Positions 1 to 12,017 of a DNA stretch of 64,000 nucleotides are shown here, one piece after another (the first letter of the stretch is position 1; each line of letters starts with the position of its first letter). Under the pieces are notes generated by a model, which saw only the letters and a program-made list of their open reading frames with translations, was not told the origin of the DNA and did no database searches. Position numbers and translations under genes: made by a program. Origin of the DNA: Diaporthe sp. PMI_573 (Eukaryota > Ascomycota > Sordariomycetes > Diaporthales > Diaporthaceae); NCBI GenBank assembly GCA_021399435.1, contig JAJTUP010000130.1:62001-126000 (forward strand), read 5' to 3'.

Positions 1-1536
1 GCCGCTTGGCGGCCCGAGGAAGATGGACAGCCGGTCGTTGATCAGCCGTTCTTCTACCTCTTCGTTTGCGACGACGCCGGCGGCGGTGAACTCCGCCCCG
101 TTGACCACCTTAAGCCCTAGGTACTTGTTCTGGTTCACGATGACCGGCATGCCCTCGACGTACGGAAGGATGCCCGGGATCGGGAGCTGCGCGTCATCCC
201 CTAGCAGCACTACCGCCTCCATCTCTTCCTCGGTCGGCACACGGGCCTTCCATTGGTGATCGGACAAGAACAGGGACACCTTCCTGTCGTGCTCCTCGCC
301 GAAGGCTAGGGCTGCACAGAGCGTGAGGTCCCACCTGTGTCGGTTGAGCGGGATAATGGCGCGCCTGCCTCCCGTGAAGTCGAGCTTCTCGTCAGGGTGG
401 TATCGCGAGTTTAGCTTGTCGAGGTCGGCCGCCGTCTGTCGGCCTGTCCGGATGCGTTCTAGGAGCCCGATCAGTTCCTCGTCGCCCTCCGCCCTCTTCT
501 GCTCCTCTAGGATCACCACGCTAGTAAACAGTTCCCATGTCGTCTTGGCCTGGATCTGCTGCCATCGGTATTGCGTTGCACGATCCGAGAGGTTCCGTGG
601 CGCCTTGCCGCTGTCGCCGTAGTCGAGCTGGCTCAGCAGGCCCTTCTGCAGCACTGGCCCGAACTGAAGGAAGTCGCCCGTGAAGACCACCACCGGTATC
701 CCGCCGAACGGCCTGTCCGGGAAGCCGCGCAGCGCCCGCAGTTTGTGGTCTACCTCGTAGAGCGTCTTAAGGCCCAGCATGCTCACCTCGTCGACCACAA
801 GCACGTCACGCCTTCTCCAACGCTGCCGGCGCCTCTCCAGGTTCGCTGATGGTAGGCTTTCCATCTCGGCTCCGTCTTGATCCTTGAAGGCTAGCCCTAG
901 CGCGGAGTGGATGGTGTTGCCACCGATCCCTGCTGCTGCCGTCCCGGACGTAGCTGTGATGATGATGCGCTTCGACGCTCCCTTCGCCGCGCATACATCT
1001 TTCAGTGTCTCGATGAGCCAAGTCTTCCCCGTGTCGCCGCTGCCGCCTATGTATTGGAGATGTTGAGGCGGCCGCCCCGACACCGTGTGTCCTCCACTGC
1101 TGTCAGCGGCTACGTCTGATGCTTCCTCCGCTCTGTCCATCGCCTCGCAGATCAGGCCGAGGGCAATCTTCTGCATGCGGTTCAGCGTTCTATGGTTGCC
1201 TATCGTCTTCCCGACCTGGAAGAAGCTACTCCCGGATGCTATATCTACCCAAGTATGGGCTGAAGTGGGGGTTGGGTTGGACGCCGGGATGGGTGGGAAC
1301 AAATGCTGCTCATCGCCGGAACCGAAGCCAGCCTCGTCGCCGTTCGGGCCTTCGCCGGCTTCATCATCTCCTTCGATGACTAGCACCCTTGCTTTGTGGA
1401 GACGCAGCTGCGCCGCTCGTACCATGCCGATCTCGGGCTTCGTCAGTGCGTTTGCTGTTGATTGGCGTGCGGACCGTGTATCCGCACCACACGGGTCCGG
1501 CTCGGGGTCTGAGAAGCTAGCTCTCTCCAGCGCCTG
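1..1536 (-). pseudogene. Helitron A PIF1-type helicase, partial 3' half (runs off left edge)
   Basis: The minus strand is open in one frame (codon first bases at multiples of 3) across all 1536 bases, with no in-frame stop that I could find. It matches helicase copy B base for base at an offset of about 3290. It keeps a Walker A region (IGGSGDTGKTWL, with D where copy B has G), the Walker B motif VLVVDEVSM and the later GDFLQFGPVLQ motif of the PIF1/RecD family. In an intact Helitron this domain unwinds DNA during rolling-circle transposition. The 5' part (Rep domain and helicase N-terminus) is missing: near 1537 the sequence switches abruptly to the 3' part of a MYND gene in another frame. 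I read this as an internally deleted Helitron. The left end lies outside the window. Confidence 0.85.
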
Positions 1537-2143
1537 TGTCGTCGTCCGCCTCGTCCAGAGGGCACCTTGAATCGAATGTCGGCGTCGGCCACGGCGTACA
1601 CTCTGCCTTGTGGTTTGGCCAGTCCTCCTCTTGGTGCTCTTGCCCACAATACCCCGCGACGTGACAGCCCCCGCATTCCCTCAGCCCTTCCCTTTTCTTG
1701 CATACTCTACAGGACATCAGCCCTGCGAAGAGTCCTGGGTCCGGGCCACTAAGGCCACCATCTGGAGAGCGGCTCCTCGACATTACTTGCAGCATGCGCT
1801 GGCGGGTCCGCGTCCGACATTTCAGGTCCCCGCAGAACGGATCCACGACGACCACAGCGTGAGGTTCTGGAGCATCAAGGAACGGCATCGGTGGTAGATA
1901 TTCAGTGGCCGTTGCCGGTAACCCACACGCACACGAGGCCGGACTGGCACGCCGGAGGCAAGTCGTCTCGCTCTGCTCCATAATGCTATTCATCGCCGCG
2001 TCCCACAGCTGCCTTTCCTCGGGTCTCGCCTGGTCTGAATCGTCTCCTGCCCTGATGGTGCGATTAGGTATATCGTAGGACACATCGAACTTGATGCGTA
2101 CACGATAGCAGAGGAAATCAAACCGAACGCGTGTTGTTGTCAT
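1517..2143 (-). pseudogene. MYND zinc-finger protein, Helitron A copy, 3'-truncated
   Basis: From an ATG at 2143 (MTTTRVRFDFLCYRV) the frame gives about 208 residues. Near the C-terminus it has a MYND-type zinc finger, CRVCKKREGLRECGGCH followed by YCGQEHQEEDW and NHKAEC. One usual cysteine is a histidine (QEH), which could still bind zinc. It is closely similar to the protein at 12401-13156, but the last 40 or so residues of that copy are replaced by a short tail read out of frame into helicase DNA before a stop at 1517. MYND fingers usually mediate protein-protein contacts. The gene lies just upstream of Helitron sequence in both copies, so it is probably a passenger of the element. The ATG was chosen because frames further upstream open only at non-ATG codons. 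Confidence 0.7.
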
Positions 2144-2606
2144 CTTGGCGTTGATACTGTTCACAATCTGGGGTAGAATGTGGAAACACTTCTTGCGCCG
2201 CAAATGACGTAGTGGGGAGTACGGATCCGTATTTGAAGAGACGTTGCGACCTCTCCACCCCATGATCCCTGCCCAAGTATCAGCTGATGATAGCTAAGCT
2301 TTGATACGATGTAATTTACCACTTTTAGCCTCTCGCACGAGCCTGTACTATCGAGGTCCGTTTTGAAGATTGATTGAACATAACGAGTACTCAGGATGGG
2401 TAGATCTATCTTGTCTACAGGTAAAATCGCTGTGACCCTGTTAGTGGCTCGCGAATTTCAACCAGCTGTTCCAACCTGTCAACTGCATACAACACCAATA
2501 ACCCATGCCCCAGCTGAGAACAGCCGTAGACGCATGGTTTTTCCGCACGGACGCATGACCTTCTCTGCCTGAAGACGTCCTGATGCGGAGCGCCAGCTCT
2601 CTCTTT

Positions 2607-2660
2607 TCCTTCCTAACGGGAGGCCCTCCTAGCAAGCCGGCTTGGCGGCTGCTCCCCAGT
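2607..2660. repeat. Helitron A terminal repeat with 12-bp palindrome
   Basis: About 54 bases ending in GGCTGCTCCCCAGT are nearly identical to 13413-13466 and stop matching abruptly at 2660 and 13466. They include the perfect palindrome CAAGCCGGCTTG (2633-2644). I infer that this is the outer (5', minus-strand) boundary of the Helitron copies. The canonical TC start is not visible, so the exact end is uncertain. Confidence 0.5.
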
Positions 2661-2817
2661 CTTTCTTATTCGCGCCCGACCCTTCACACCCTGAGTCCCC
2701 GCCCGTCCCTGGCCTCTGATTGGTTGCAAAGTTAGCTACTTTCTGATTGGCTAATAAAACGCCTTCTGATTGGCTCCGCTCTCCGTTTTTACTGTCAACG
2801 AAACGGAGATTTGCCTC
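2661..2817. other. Inter-Helitron strip with hairpin and three CCAAT-type repeats
   Basis: No gene. This strip lies between the end of the Helitron B helicase (stop at 2818) and the outer end of Helitron A. It has three copies of TCTGATTGGYT about 23-25 bases apart (near 2717, 2741 and 2765), which read CCAATCAGA on the minus strand. It also has a perfect 8-bp stem (CTCCGTTT 2781-2788, AAACGGAG 2801-2808) with a 12-base loop. The hairpin just downstream of the helicase stop suits a Helitron 3' end or a terminator, but I cannot place the terminal CTRR. Confidence 0.4.
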
Positions 2818-5556
2818 CTAACCTTGCTTCCCATGCCTGACCTCAAACCGCTCAACCGTCTGTCTTGCTAGCTCTTTTAATCGATCGACCCCTTCTATGA
2901 GCTCCGGATACATCCGCGCCTGTTCGAAGTGCTCCCTTGGCATTGGCTGTACAAGCCGTATGTCCCGCAACCGCTTGCACCGTGACAATTGCACGTACAA
3001 GCTAAGCACGTCGCACTTCTCCATGCTCGGGTATCCCTTCGTCCCTTTTCTCCCATAGAGCCCGAGCAGGACCTTCTCTAGGGTCTTGCTCTGCGCCTTA
3101 TAGTCAGTGAGCGCAAAGCCCGGCGTGCATGGCAGCCCCGTACGCGTCAGCCCCATCTTAAACTCCCGCTTGGCTGCAACTCGCGGACAGACGTATTTGC
3201 CGTGCTTTTCTTCTCTGTCCCTAGCATGAGGGTACCTGGAGGTATGTGCGGGAACGCGAGCCCCTCCGTGTCCTGCGATTGGAGAAGGATGCCGCTTGGC
3301 GGCCCGAGGAAGACGGACAGCCGGTCGTGGATCACCCGTTCTTCTACCTCTCCGTCTGCGACGACGCCGGCGGCCGTGAACTCTGCTCCATTGACTACTT
3401 TCAGCCCTAGGTACTTGTTCTGGTTGACGATGACGGGCATGCCCTCAACGTACGGAAAGATGCCTGGGATGGGGAGCTGCGCGTCATCTCCGAGCAGCAC
3501 TACGGCCTCCATCTCTTCCTCGCTGGGCACGCGGGTTTTCCACTGGTGATCGGACATGAACAGGGACACCTTCCTGCCGTGCTCCTCGCCGAAGGCCAGG
3601 GCGGCACAGAGCGTGAGGTCCCACCTGTGTCGGTTGAGCGGGATAATGGCGCGCCGGCCTCCCGTGAAGTCGAGCTTCTCGTCAGGGATGTATCGCGAGT
3701 TGAGCTTGTCCAGGTCGGCCGCCGTCTGTCGGCCTGTTCGGATGCGTTCTAAGAGCCCTATCAGTTCCTCGTCGCCCTCGGCCCTCTTCTGCTCCTCTAG
3801 GACCACTACGTTGGTAAACAGCTCCCATGTCGTCTTGGCCTGGATCTGCTGCCATCGATATTGCGTCGCACGATCCGAGAGGTTCCGTAGCCCCTTGCCG
3901 CTGTCGCTGGGGTCGACCCGGCTCAGCAGACCCTTCTGCAGTACTGGCCCGAACTGGAGGAAGTCGCCCGTGAAGACCACCACCGGTATCCCGCCGAACG
4001 GCCTGTCTGGGAAGCCGCGGAGCGCCCGCAGCTTGTGGTCTACTTCGTAGAGCGTCTTAAGTCCCAACATGCTTACCTCGTCGACCACAAGCACGTCACG
4101 CCTTCTCCAACGCTGCCGGCTCCTCTCCAGGTTCGCGGATGGTAGGCTTTCCATCGCGGCTCCGTCTTGATCCTTGAAGGCTAGCCCCAGCGCGGAGTGG
4201 ATGGTGTTACCGCCGATCCCTGCCGCCGCCGTCCCGGACGTAGCTGTTATGACAATACGTTTCGACGACCCTTTCGCCGCGAATACCTCTTTCAGCGTCT
4301 CGATGAGCCAAGACTTCCCGGTGCCGCCGCTTCCGCCTATGTATTGGAGATGTTGAGGTGGCTGCTCCCACACCGTGTGCCCTTCGTTGCCGTCAGCGAC
4401 TATATCTGACACTTCCTCCGCTCTGTCCATCGCCTCACAGATGAGGCCGAGGGCGATCTTCTGCATGCGGTTTAGCGTTCGCTGCTTGCCTATCATGTTC
4501 CCGACCAGGAGGAAGCTGCTGCCAGGTGCTATATCTACCCAAGTATGAGCTGGAGCGGGGGTTAGGTTGGGCGCCGGGATAGGTGGGAACAAATACTGAT
4601 CATCGCCGGGACCGGAACCAGCCTCGTCGCCGTTCTTGTCTTCGCCGACTTCATCATCCCCTTCGATGGCTAGCACTCTGGCTCTGTGGAGCCGCAGCTG
4701 GGCCGCCCGTACCATGCCAATCTCGGGCTTCGTCATCGTTTTTACTGTCGCTTGATGTTCGGACTGCGTGCGCCACGGGTCCGGTTCGGGGTCAGAGAAG
4801 CTGGCTCTCTCGAGCGCCTGTAGCAGCCTTGCCAGTGCGGGGGAGTCTTTGGCAATGCCTTGATCGCCGTGCAGGTTATACACCGCGTCATGGAATGTGT
4901 ACCTCAAGTCCGTGTTGTGCGGTCGCCACGTGGTGCCAGGGGCTATTCCCTCCTCCGCCGGCTCGTGCTCTTTCTCCTCGTCACCTTCGCTGCGGCTAGC
5001 CCACAACGCCGCGTCTTTCTTAGCATCTTCGGCGCTCTTGTGCAGAAGCTTAATGTTGCTAACCACCCCCTTCACCCGGTCCGGTATGGCTTCCGACAGC
5101 TTTGCCCACACGTCTTTGACTGAGGCGTACTCACCAGATGCATAGCGGTAGCCGTAGAGCTCGTCCAGGCGCGTGAAGCGTTGCCAAGGTACAAAGAGTG
5201 CTAGGAGGACCACCGCGGTTCTGTATGCCGTTAGCTCTTCGACGAGCCTTCTCTCTCTCTTCACCTCTCCTACCGTTGGTAATATCCTGGGTCTAGCTTA
5301 TCCAGGTCGTGGTTGAGGGGGCCGGTGAGCACCGGGACGTACTGCGACCCTGCTTTCAGGAGCTCTTGGATCCATCTCTCTCCATTGACAAGGTCTTGGT
5401 CGAAGGGGAAATACTGCGGCTTGTCTACGTTCGTCCGCTTCCCAACCCGACGCACTTGAATCACGCTAGCATAGTCGTAGAAGCAGAGGTCCTCCAATAG
5501 AGCCCCACGCCCGGCGTATGCCTCCAGCAGTGGAAGATGCACACCAGACTGCGCTA
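2818..5556 (-). CDS. Helitron B RepHel, C-terminal block (PIF1-type helicase)
   Basis: This block continues the Rep block after hAT removal (IAQSGVHLPLLEAYAGRGAL onward). A 53-nt intron (5273-5221: GTAGGA, branch CTAAC, end ACAG) joins YYQ-R-TAVVLLALFVPW in phase 2, matching the usual helicase entry segment. Walker A, Walker B and GDFLQFGP motifs follow, and the C-terminal REFKMGLTRTGLPCTPGFALTDYKAQSK matches the motif VI region. The join near 3160-3240 needs either a 62-nt GT-AG intron (phase 1, no clear branch site) or a one-base frameshift. The nominal GTG start at 5264 is not a real start. It is almost the same sequence as the Helitron A fragment at 1-1536. Confidence 0.8.
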
Positions 5557-5564
5557 TGTTGATC

Positions 5565-8500
5565 ACAGTGATGTTATTGGATTGGATTGGAGCTGGATCC
5601 GAGCCTCGATCCAATCCAGTCCAGACGTGGGGACAGGCAGCCTCCAGGATATCCAGAACCGATCCAGTTCATATTTTACCCTTTTGGGACAATCAATGAG
5701 CCGCTGAATAAGCAGACTTGGAGTAGAACTGTTCTTGTCCTTGGGTTATGACACCACCTAACTACGGAGCTCATGTTCTCTAGCAACTTGCGTCTCCAGT
5801 ATGTTCTTCTCGCTTCCATCATCTTCGCCGCCTTCCTCTCCCTCACCCAACCCATCCGCCCCAACTGTACTCCCTGCCTCACCCTCCATCAAACCGATGG
5901 CAGAGTCATCAAATGCCTTCTGCTCCGGGCGACCATACCAAGCTCGTAAGCACTCGCTGGCTTCAATGACGTCCATCCGGAGCCGTGAGCGATGATTTGT
6001 AAGGAGGAGCTTGGCGCTGCTAAAAAGGCGCTCACACTCATCTGACATGGGAGGCAGGGCTAAAACGTCCAGCGCCATACGAGCGAGGTCCGTCTGCGAG
6101 TGGTAACGCTCATTCCAGTACTGGACGGGGTCGAATTCCTCGTCATCATTAAGGCCGATAACGTCAGCGGTGATAAACTCATTGTAGTAATCCGTTGAGG
6201 GCAGTTCGGGGCTTGAATTAGGGTCGAGGTGGTGTAGTTTGAGACGCTTGTGGTTTCTCACTGAAGTAAACGATTCTCTTTCGGTTCTGTGGCCTTAAAG
6301 ACGTGGGTAGGAACTGGCGCGCCGTGGGCGAACTTGCCTTTGTATTCGTCAACCCAGAGCTCCTTAACTGCTCCAACAGCAGCTTGGATCCAGGCACGCT
6401 TATCATCACTGCCATTCCAAACCTGATAGTACCATTGGTTCTTAAGTCTTGGATTCAACGATATGGCGGCGTAGTAAGCGGGCGATTCATCGGCCTTGTT
6501 GTAGTACTTCTCGCATTTCTGCCAGGCAACTTCTGCAGCCGCAGCAAGCCAGTTATAGTCGTCGAATTCGTTCTGCTTATCCTGTCTATTCGGGCCACAC
6601 TTCCGCATTGCGTCTTCGGCGAGCTGTTCAAACTTTCGCTGAGCAAGGTGGATTTCATCTATAAGCCAGTCTAGCGATTGAAAATGATCTGCAAGAGTCC
6701 ACTGTCTGCCTTCGTTCATTACTGTGGCCTCGTAGAATGTCTCGAGTTGGTCATGGAGGTGTCCGAGTTCGTCCCATTGCCGTGGGCTGAGGCGTTGGTC
6801 CAGGACGTCTCTGTCGCTTCGTGGAGGCTCATATTGATCGCAGAAGAGCTGGATACGTTCTTTGACATTAAGAGCGCGTCCAATCGATAAGAAATAAGAA
6901 TTCCAGCGTGTTGACTGACTTTGAACAAGCTGCAACAAACTCCAACGTCAGTACTGAAACCGGAAGTGTAGGACGCCGCGACTACCTTGCGACGCGCACC
7001 AGGGGGCTTACCTCCAATCCGTCAAATGCAGCCAGATCGCCGCCAATTTGTATTGATCTGAAGAATTGGCGCCGTTGAGGGCTAGCTCTAATGTATCGTA
7101 CGATATTATGGAGCCTCCCAATTGCACCGCGCTTCTTCCACAGCTCACGAATCCGTGTGTAGTCCCCTTCTCGATACGCAGAGTCCAGATCCTTGCAGGT
7201 CTTCGCAGCATCCTTTCCCATAATAAACGCCTGGGCGCAGAGATTGACGATATGGCCAAAACACCGAAGGCGTCGTCGTACGCGATGTTTCCTGCTCATG
7301 TGCGGGTAAAGAGCCTGCAGGACCAGGTCGATGCAGGCATCACTCGAACTTGCATTGTCTGCCATGAAATAACCGATCCGGCCACTGATCCCGTAGTCAT
7401 CAAATATATGTAGGAGGACATCTGCCATATTCTCACCTGAATGTTCGCCAACCAGTTCGCGAAGAGCCAGAACAACCGTTCTTCTCTTGCCGCTTCTGTT
7501 GATAAAGTGCGCGACACACCCAAGGATAGCCTGATAGTTCGGTGACGTCCATAAATCGAACGATATCGATATATTGCTGTGGGCCGCTTGCATTTCTTGA
7601 CGCAGGTTGTCCTTTCGTGCCTCAAAGGCCTCTATTATCCATCTGCGAATCACTAGTCTCGCCTTTGGAAGGAGTGTTGTCAGGCCAGGGAAAACATAGA
7701 AGAGGAGTTCGCGAAAGTATAGGTTCTCGATTTGAAAGAAGGCGATGTGACAATAGACGATCCATCGAATCAGAAGTTCCTTGAACTCGTCAAATCGGCG
7801 TTTGAATACAACGGTGGATATGTTGTTGAAGTCGACAATTGATGGCTGCGATGGGTGGCGCTTTGGATGTCTGTGCTCACCAGTCTCCCTATCGATTTGG
7901 TGTTTCGATTCCAGGTGGTCTAAGGCAGTACAATTGCCCTTGCCGGAAATAGGAAGTCCCTGTTGGCGCTGCTGCTGTTCGCACAGATAACAGTACCAGA
8001 ACCTCTTCGTCGGGTCCTGCTTGAGTTGTATGTCTTCACCATACTGCCAGACGACTGATGTCCTTTTCTTGGTGTGCTTTTGGGACTTTGCCACAACAGA
8101 GAAGCGTACATATTGCTTCCCATTCAGCTTGAATTCGTCGGGTTCGATCAGGGCTCCGTCGGGGTCGTTTGGGCGAGGACTAATATATGTTGGAGCAAGA
8201 ATAACTCTGTCAGAATCAGGACGGCGACCGCTGGCAGCACCGAAATAGCTGGAGATAGTGGCCATGGTGTAGCTGGTGAGTGGACTGTTCAGACACGTCT
8301 GCCACAGTAGAAGGACTGCTGAAGTCGCGAGCGACGCGTTTGCCTCCATGCTTTTAATAGCGTAGCAATCTGCACGCGTTGGATGTTAACCCAATAGCGG
8401 AACGATAGTTCGCGCGTCGTGTCGTGGTCTGCGACGGCAAGCTGCGACGGGAGACTCCTCATGACCACTCAATTAGGCTTAGCTCTTGCCTTATCAGGTT

Positions 8501-8636
8501 AGACCATTGGAGCTCCAGGAGCTGGTTGCCAATCAATCCAATCCAGTCCAAATCTTCGAGAAACCCAAATCCAGTCCAGCCATTTTCCGACAAATCCAGT
8601 CCAATCCAAATTGCCTCCAATCCAATAACATCACTG
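5565..8636 (-). mobile_element. hAT transposon nested in Helitron B
   Basis: The ends are inverted: the left reads (A)CAGTGATGTTATTGG from 5565/5566, and the right end, reverse-complemented, reads CAGTGATGTTATTGG and finishes at 8636. TGTTGATC flanks both sides (5557-5564 and 8637-8644), an 8-bp target duplication typical of hAT elements. One extra A at the left makes the exact end uncertain by one base. Subterminal CCAATCC-type repeats fill both ends. It encodes a hAT transposase on the minus strand. Removing the element plus one TSD copy rejoins the Helitron frame as ...PETIN-IAQSG... with no base lost. Confidence 0.92.
5758..8349 (-). pseudogene. hAT transposase (one intron, one frameshift)
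   Basis: ATG at 8349. A zinc-finger-like BED region (WYCYLCEQQQ ... ALDHLESKH) is followed by the hAT catalytic core (SISFDLWTSPNYQAILG; YFMADNASSSDACIDLV; LRCFGHIVNLCAQAF). An 82-nt intron at 6930-7011 (GTAAGC, CTGAC, TGCAG) joins GLE to LVQSQSTRWNSY in phase 0. The C-terminal hAT dimerisation domain is clear (DPVQYWNERY ... LALPPMSDECERLFSSAKLLLTNHRSRL), and the frame ends at 5758. Near 6255-6275 the frame must shift by one base between FKATEP and SVRNHKRLK; no convincing intron explains this, so the copy is probably a single-hit pseudogene. The transposase cuts and pastes the element. Confidence 0.85.
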
Positions 8637-8644
8637 TGTTGATC

Positions 8645-11600
8645 GTCTCCGGGGCCGCTCGCAGACGAGCCTCCGGTCCGGCTGCGTCTTGTAGACCCCG
8701 CCACCTCCTGAAGACCGCCCAGTACAGCGTATTGAGGTGAATGCTCTGCCATCTCTCCACGCTGGAGTAGTGGTTGGGATGACCGAGGAGCCTGCTGCAT
8801 ACCTCCACGGCGGATAGCTCCATGCTGGTGAAGATCTGGTTTGCCGTCCGGGCCAGGAATTGCCTGGCCTTATTATTTACCTGCGCCGCCCTCGGGGCTT
8901 CGTCGTCATGCGCTACTTGGCCTTCGGCCCCGACGTCCGCTGACATCCTTTCCCACACCGGCTTCATAAGCGCCGCCCGTTTCCATAACGGCGTATCTAG
9001 CTTCGTGGCGTAATTCGTGGCGTAATAGCTCATGGCTAGGCTTGACGTGACCGTGACGAGGAGTCGAATGTCGTGGTTGTGCCGCAAGGCAACCGCTAGG
9101 GCCTTGTTGAACCGGCTAATCCGGCTGTGATTGCGTTTGACGTGCAGCAGGCCGCTCGGTGTGAATTCAGTCTGTTCCCGCAGCACCCACGGAGCTCGGA
9201 AGCGACACGGATACTGATTTCTTGTCCGGCCCTTTTCCTTGAAGCTATACTTGACACATGTTGCGCCGCAGCTGTGCATCTGGCAACGATGCGCCACCCA
9301 GTTCGCCTCGCTCTCGAACACATCGGCCAGCTTGTCAACATCGTTCACTATGTCGCTTATATCACGGAAGACGCTATCCCACCGTCGGTATCGTTTTGCC
9401 TCCTGTTCGTCACAACACTACCGTGCCTGGGTGAGCGGCTCTTCCCTCTCTACCGCGTCTAGCTAGGCAATACGCTTACCTCACTCACTAGGGTATCAAG
9501 GTATCGACACACCTGCTCCGCGTACGCCCCGTCATCTTGCATATCGTCCAAGACAGTGGGCATTTCCACGTTGGCGTCGAGCCACAAGAATCCGTGTAGA
9601 TGCTCCGCCCCCCTTTCGTTCGTCTCGACGCAGCCATAATAGCCAGAGACCTTGCCGAATATCGATGGCCCCCCTACGCGTACGCAGTGTTGGAAGAAGA
9701 GACGGATCTCGCGGTCGAAAAACTTGGCGGAGCTCACAGGATCTCGCACTACATGCTGTACCCGACCGATGTGCTTGCGGAACTGGTCCACCAGCTGCCT
9801 GGCCAGCTCTCCGCTCACAGCCCGGTAGGCAGTCAGCTTCATATTTACTTCGTTGGTCAGGTCGTTTGGATTCAGCGTGAACCAAATTGTCTTCATCCCT
9901 AGCAGTAAGCTGAGGGAGTTGATCTTGCGACGGTGACCGAGTCTCTCTTCGTTCGACATATGCTGGCCATGCCCGAAGGCGCTGAGCTCTCGAAGCAGGA
10001 AGGAGACGTCCTCGTTCGTAGTCGTCCTGGTCTGGCGGTATTCTTCCTCCGCGGCCTCGATCTCGCTGGCAGTCAGCGCGCGGAGGATCTGCTCCACCCG
10101 AGCGAAGGACCGCTTCTGCATGCGAATATAGCTGATCCGCCGGTTCTCCGAGCGGACCAGCATGTTGTATATGAGGAAGGGAAACGCCGGGTGCGTCGCG
10201 AAAAGGCCGCCTACTACTGGTCAATTCCGTCTGATCTCCCAGCTCGGCGGGTACATACCGTGTCGCTGGAGCACCAATCTCGCCCAACTCCGTAGGGTGA
10301 AGTTACGGCCCTGGCCGCAGCTACTATGGACGTCCGTGAATCCGACACCGGCATCCTCCGCCAACTTAGGGCCTCCTCGGCCCCACGGAAAGAGGCAGGG
10401 GAAGGTCTTGGGAAAGAAATCGGGGTCGTTGCTGTCGACATACTCCTCCCCCCGCTGGTTGATAATAAACGGTTCCGTAGTGCCGGCAAAGTATCCGATT
10501 CCACCCTCACTCCGCCTGCGCTTCTTGCCCCGATGGCGGCCATCCGTCTGGTCCAGGCTGGCCTGGACCCACCGAAGCCGTTCTCTAGGGCCGTGGTCCG
10601 CCGTCTCGTCGAGCCCCAACATCCCTGTTGAAACCATCTCGATTAGCTCTTCCTCTATATACCGAAGATCCAGCTCCTCTCTCTGGAGATGACGCCCCTG
10701 CAAGCCGCCTAGTCTCGCGTTGCTTTCGTTCTCTTGTCGCACAGCATCGTCTTCGCTGTCTTCCAGCGTAGCTAGCACCTCTTCGGCCGTACGAATAGGT
10801 TGCTCTGCACGACCACGCTCAACGGCCGACACATAGTATCCAGTCCGGATTTGGTCCTCCGCGCTCAGCTCGTATGGGACCATGCTATCGAATATAGCTT
10901 GCGGCACCTCGGTACCGGAACACCAGTCCCCCCAACTCCGGAGGTGCTCCTCACTGATACAAATATCTCGGAATAACGGATTATACCGCTTCAGCCAGGT
11001 AAGCGCGCCTTTCAGCCGCTGGGGACGCACCGACATCATCCAGGCAATGTCGGTAGGCACCGGCTTCCGTGGTGCTACGAAGCACACGTGGATCCTCTCC
11101 AGCTCGTTCATCATGGGGTGCGGGAGCACTTTCGACACCAAGTTCTCCACGTCGTTGGGGAATACGGTAATGTGGCCCTTCTTGTGTTTACGATATCGGC
11201 CGTTGGTAGCCTTCTCGATGTCGATCTGGAACTTGGTGATCCAACCACAAGGTATGTACAAGCCAATGAGCCGTTCCTCCATTGGAGTCAAGTATCGCAG
11301 TGCCGCCGGATATCTATGGACGCATCCAAGGCCGAGGTTGTTGACTTGGCAGGCACGCGGGAGCTTACCTGCCTCTAAGGCATGACTACAGTCTTGGCAG
11401 ACAGGGAACCCGTCCGGCCCTTCACGGGGGAAGCATTGTCGGCATGCGAAATGTTCCCGATCCTGGCGCGTGAGGCGCGTTTCCGCCTGCCGATACAACG
11501 GCTCGAACACCGTCCACTTCCAGTCGGAGACGTCGACGGATGCCTTCTGCTCATAGCAGACGACGCAGTGTGTCAGCTCCATGGTGTTTTCGTCATGCAT

Positions 11601-12017
11601 CTTGTTGTAGAAGTCACAGACGGTCTCCAGCTCGAGCTCGCGCGGTCTCGGCTCACTCCATGTATGGCCCGCCGAATCTCTCACCCTCTGCTCCCAACGT
11701 TCATCCATCGCCTTCAGAACCTCATGCAACGACTTCTTTCGCTCTTGGAATAGCGGAGAGGCTGGAGTATCCACTATCGGAAAGATTGAGGGAGCTGCTG
11801 ACCGTGCTGGTTGGCCGACCCGCGCATCTTTCTCGGTAGGGACTGGTCTCGTATGTTTCCTGCGGATGCGGTAAGCGGTCCCTGGTCTGGGACCGCGCTG
11901 CTTAAGACTCGGCGTCACAACGATAGGAGGACATTGAATTGGTGGTGTGGTCGGTGTCTTGGGAAGGAGTCGGGCCAGCGGCCGTCTCGGTGGGTAGATC
12001 CTCTGCTTTCTGCCCAT
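8645..12017 (-). CDS. Helitron B RepHel, N-terminal block (Rep/HUH)
   Basis: This block comprises frames 12017-10259, 10216-9480 (after a 42-45 nt intron beginning GTATGT) and 9402 onward (after an intron beginning GTAAGC and ending ACAG). The first intron removes the only in-frame TGA, at 10221-10223, and brings a conserved (R)FA-HPAFPF segment next to VLQRH as in other Helitrons. The Rep nuclease nicks and joins single-stranded DNA using tyrosines and the HLH metal-binding triad seen here. The block stops in frame at the hAT insertion (PETIN, then the hAT end). Confidence 0.8.

Larger units (their letters stand above)
2818..12017 (-). pseudogene. Helitron B RepHel gene, interrupted by a hAT insertion
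   Basis: This is one gene in two blocks, 12017-8645 and 5556-2818, separated by a hAT transposon and its target duplication. Starting at ATG 12017, it has: an N-terminal cysteine-rich region resembling DUF6570 (CVVCYEQ; HFACRQC; CQDCSHALEAGKLP), the Helitron-like N domain with KTIWFTLNPNDLTNEV and the HUH motif HLHGFLWL (near 9580-9605), and a PIF1 helicase with Walker A GGSGGTGKS (near 4310-4335) and Walker B VLVVDEVSM (near 4070-4096). The apparent frame breaks mostly fit GT-AG introns: 10217-10258 (or 10214-10258), 9403-9479 (77 nt, phase 0), 5221-5273 (53 nt, CTAAC branch, phase 2), and perhaps one of 62 nt ending near 3169. The last could instead be a one-base frameshift. Removing the hAT restores the frame. 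Confidence 0.8.

Noticed and set aside
5758..6938. Splice explanation for the hAT frame break near 6265
   Set aside because: No donor/acceptor pair of realistic size keeps the frame; a one-base frameshift fits better.
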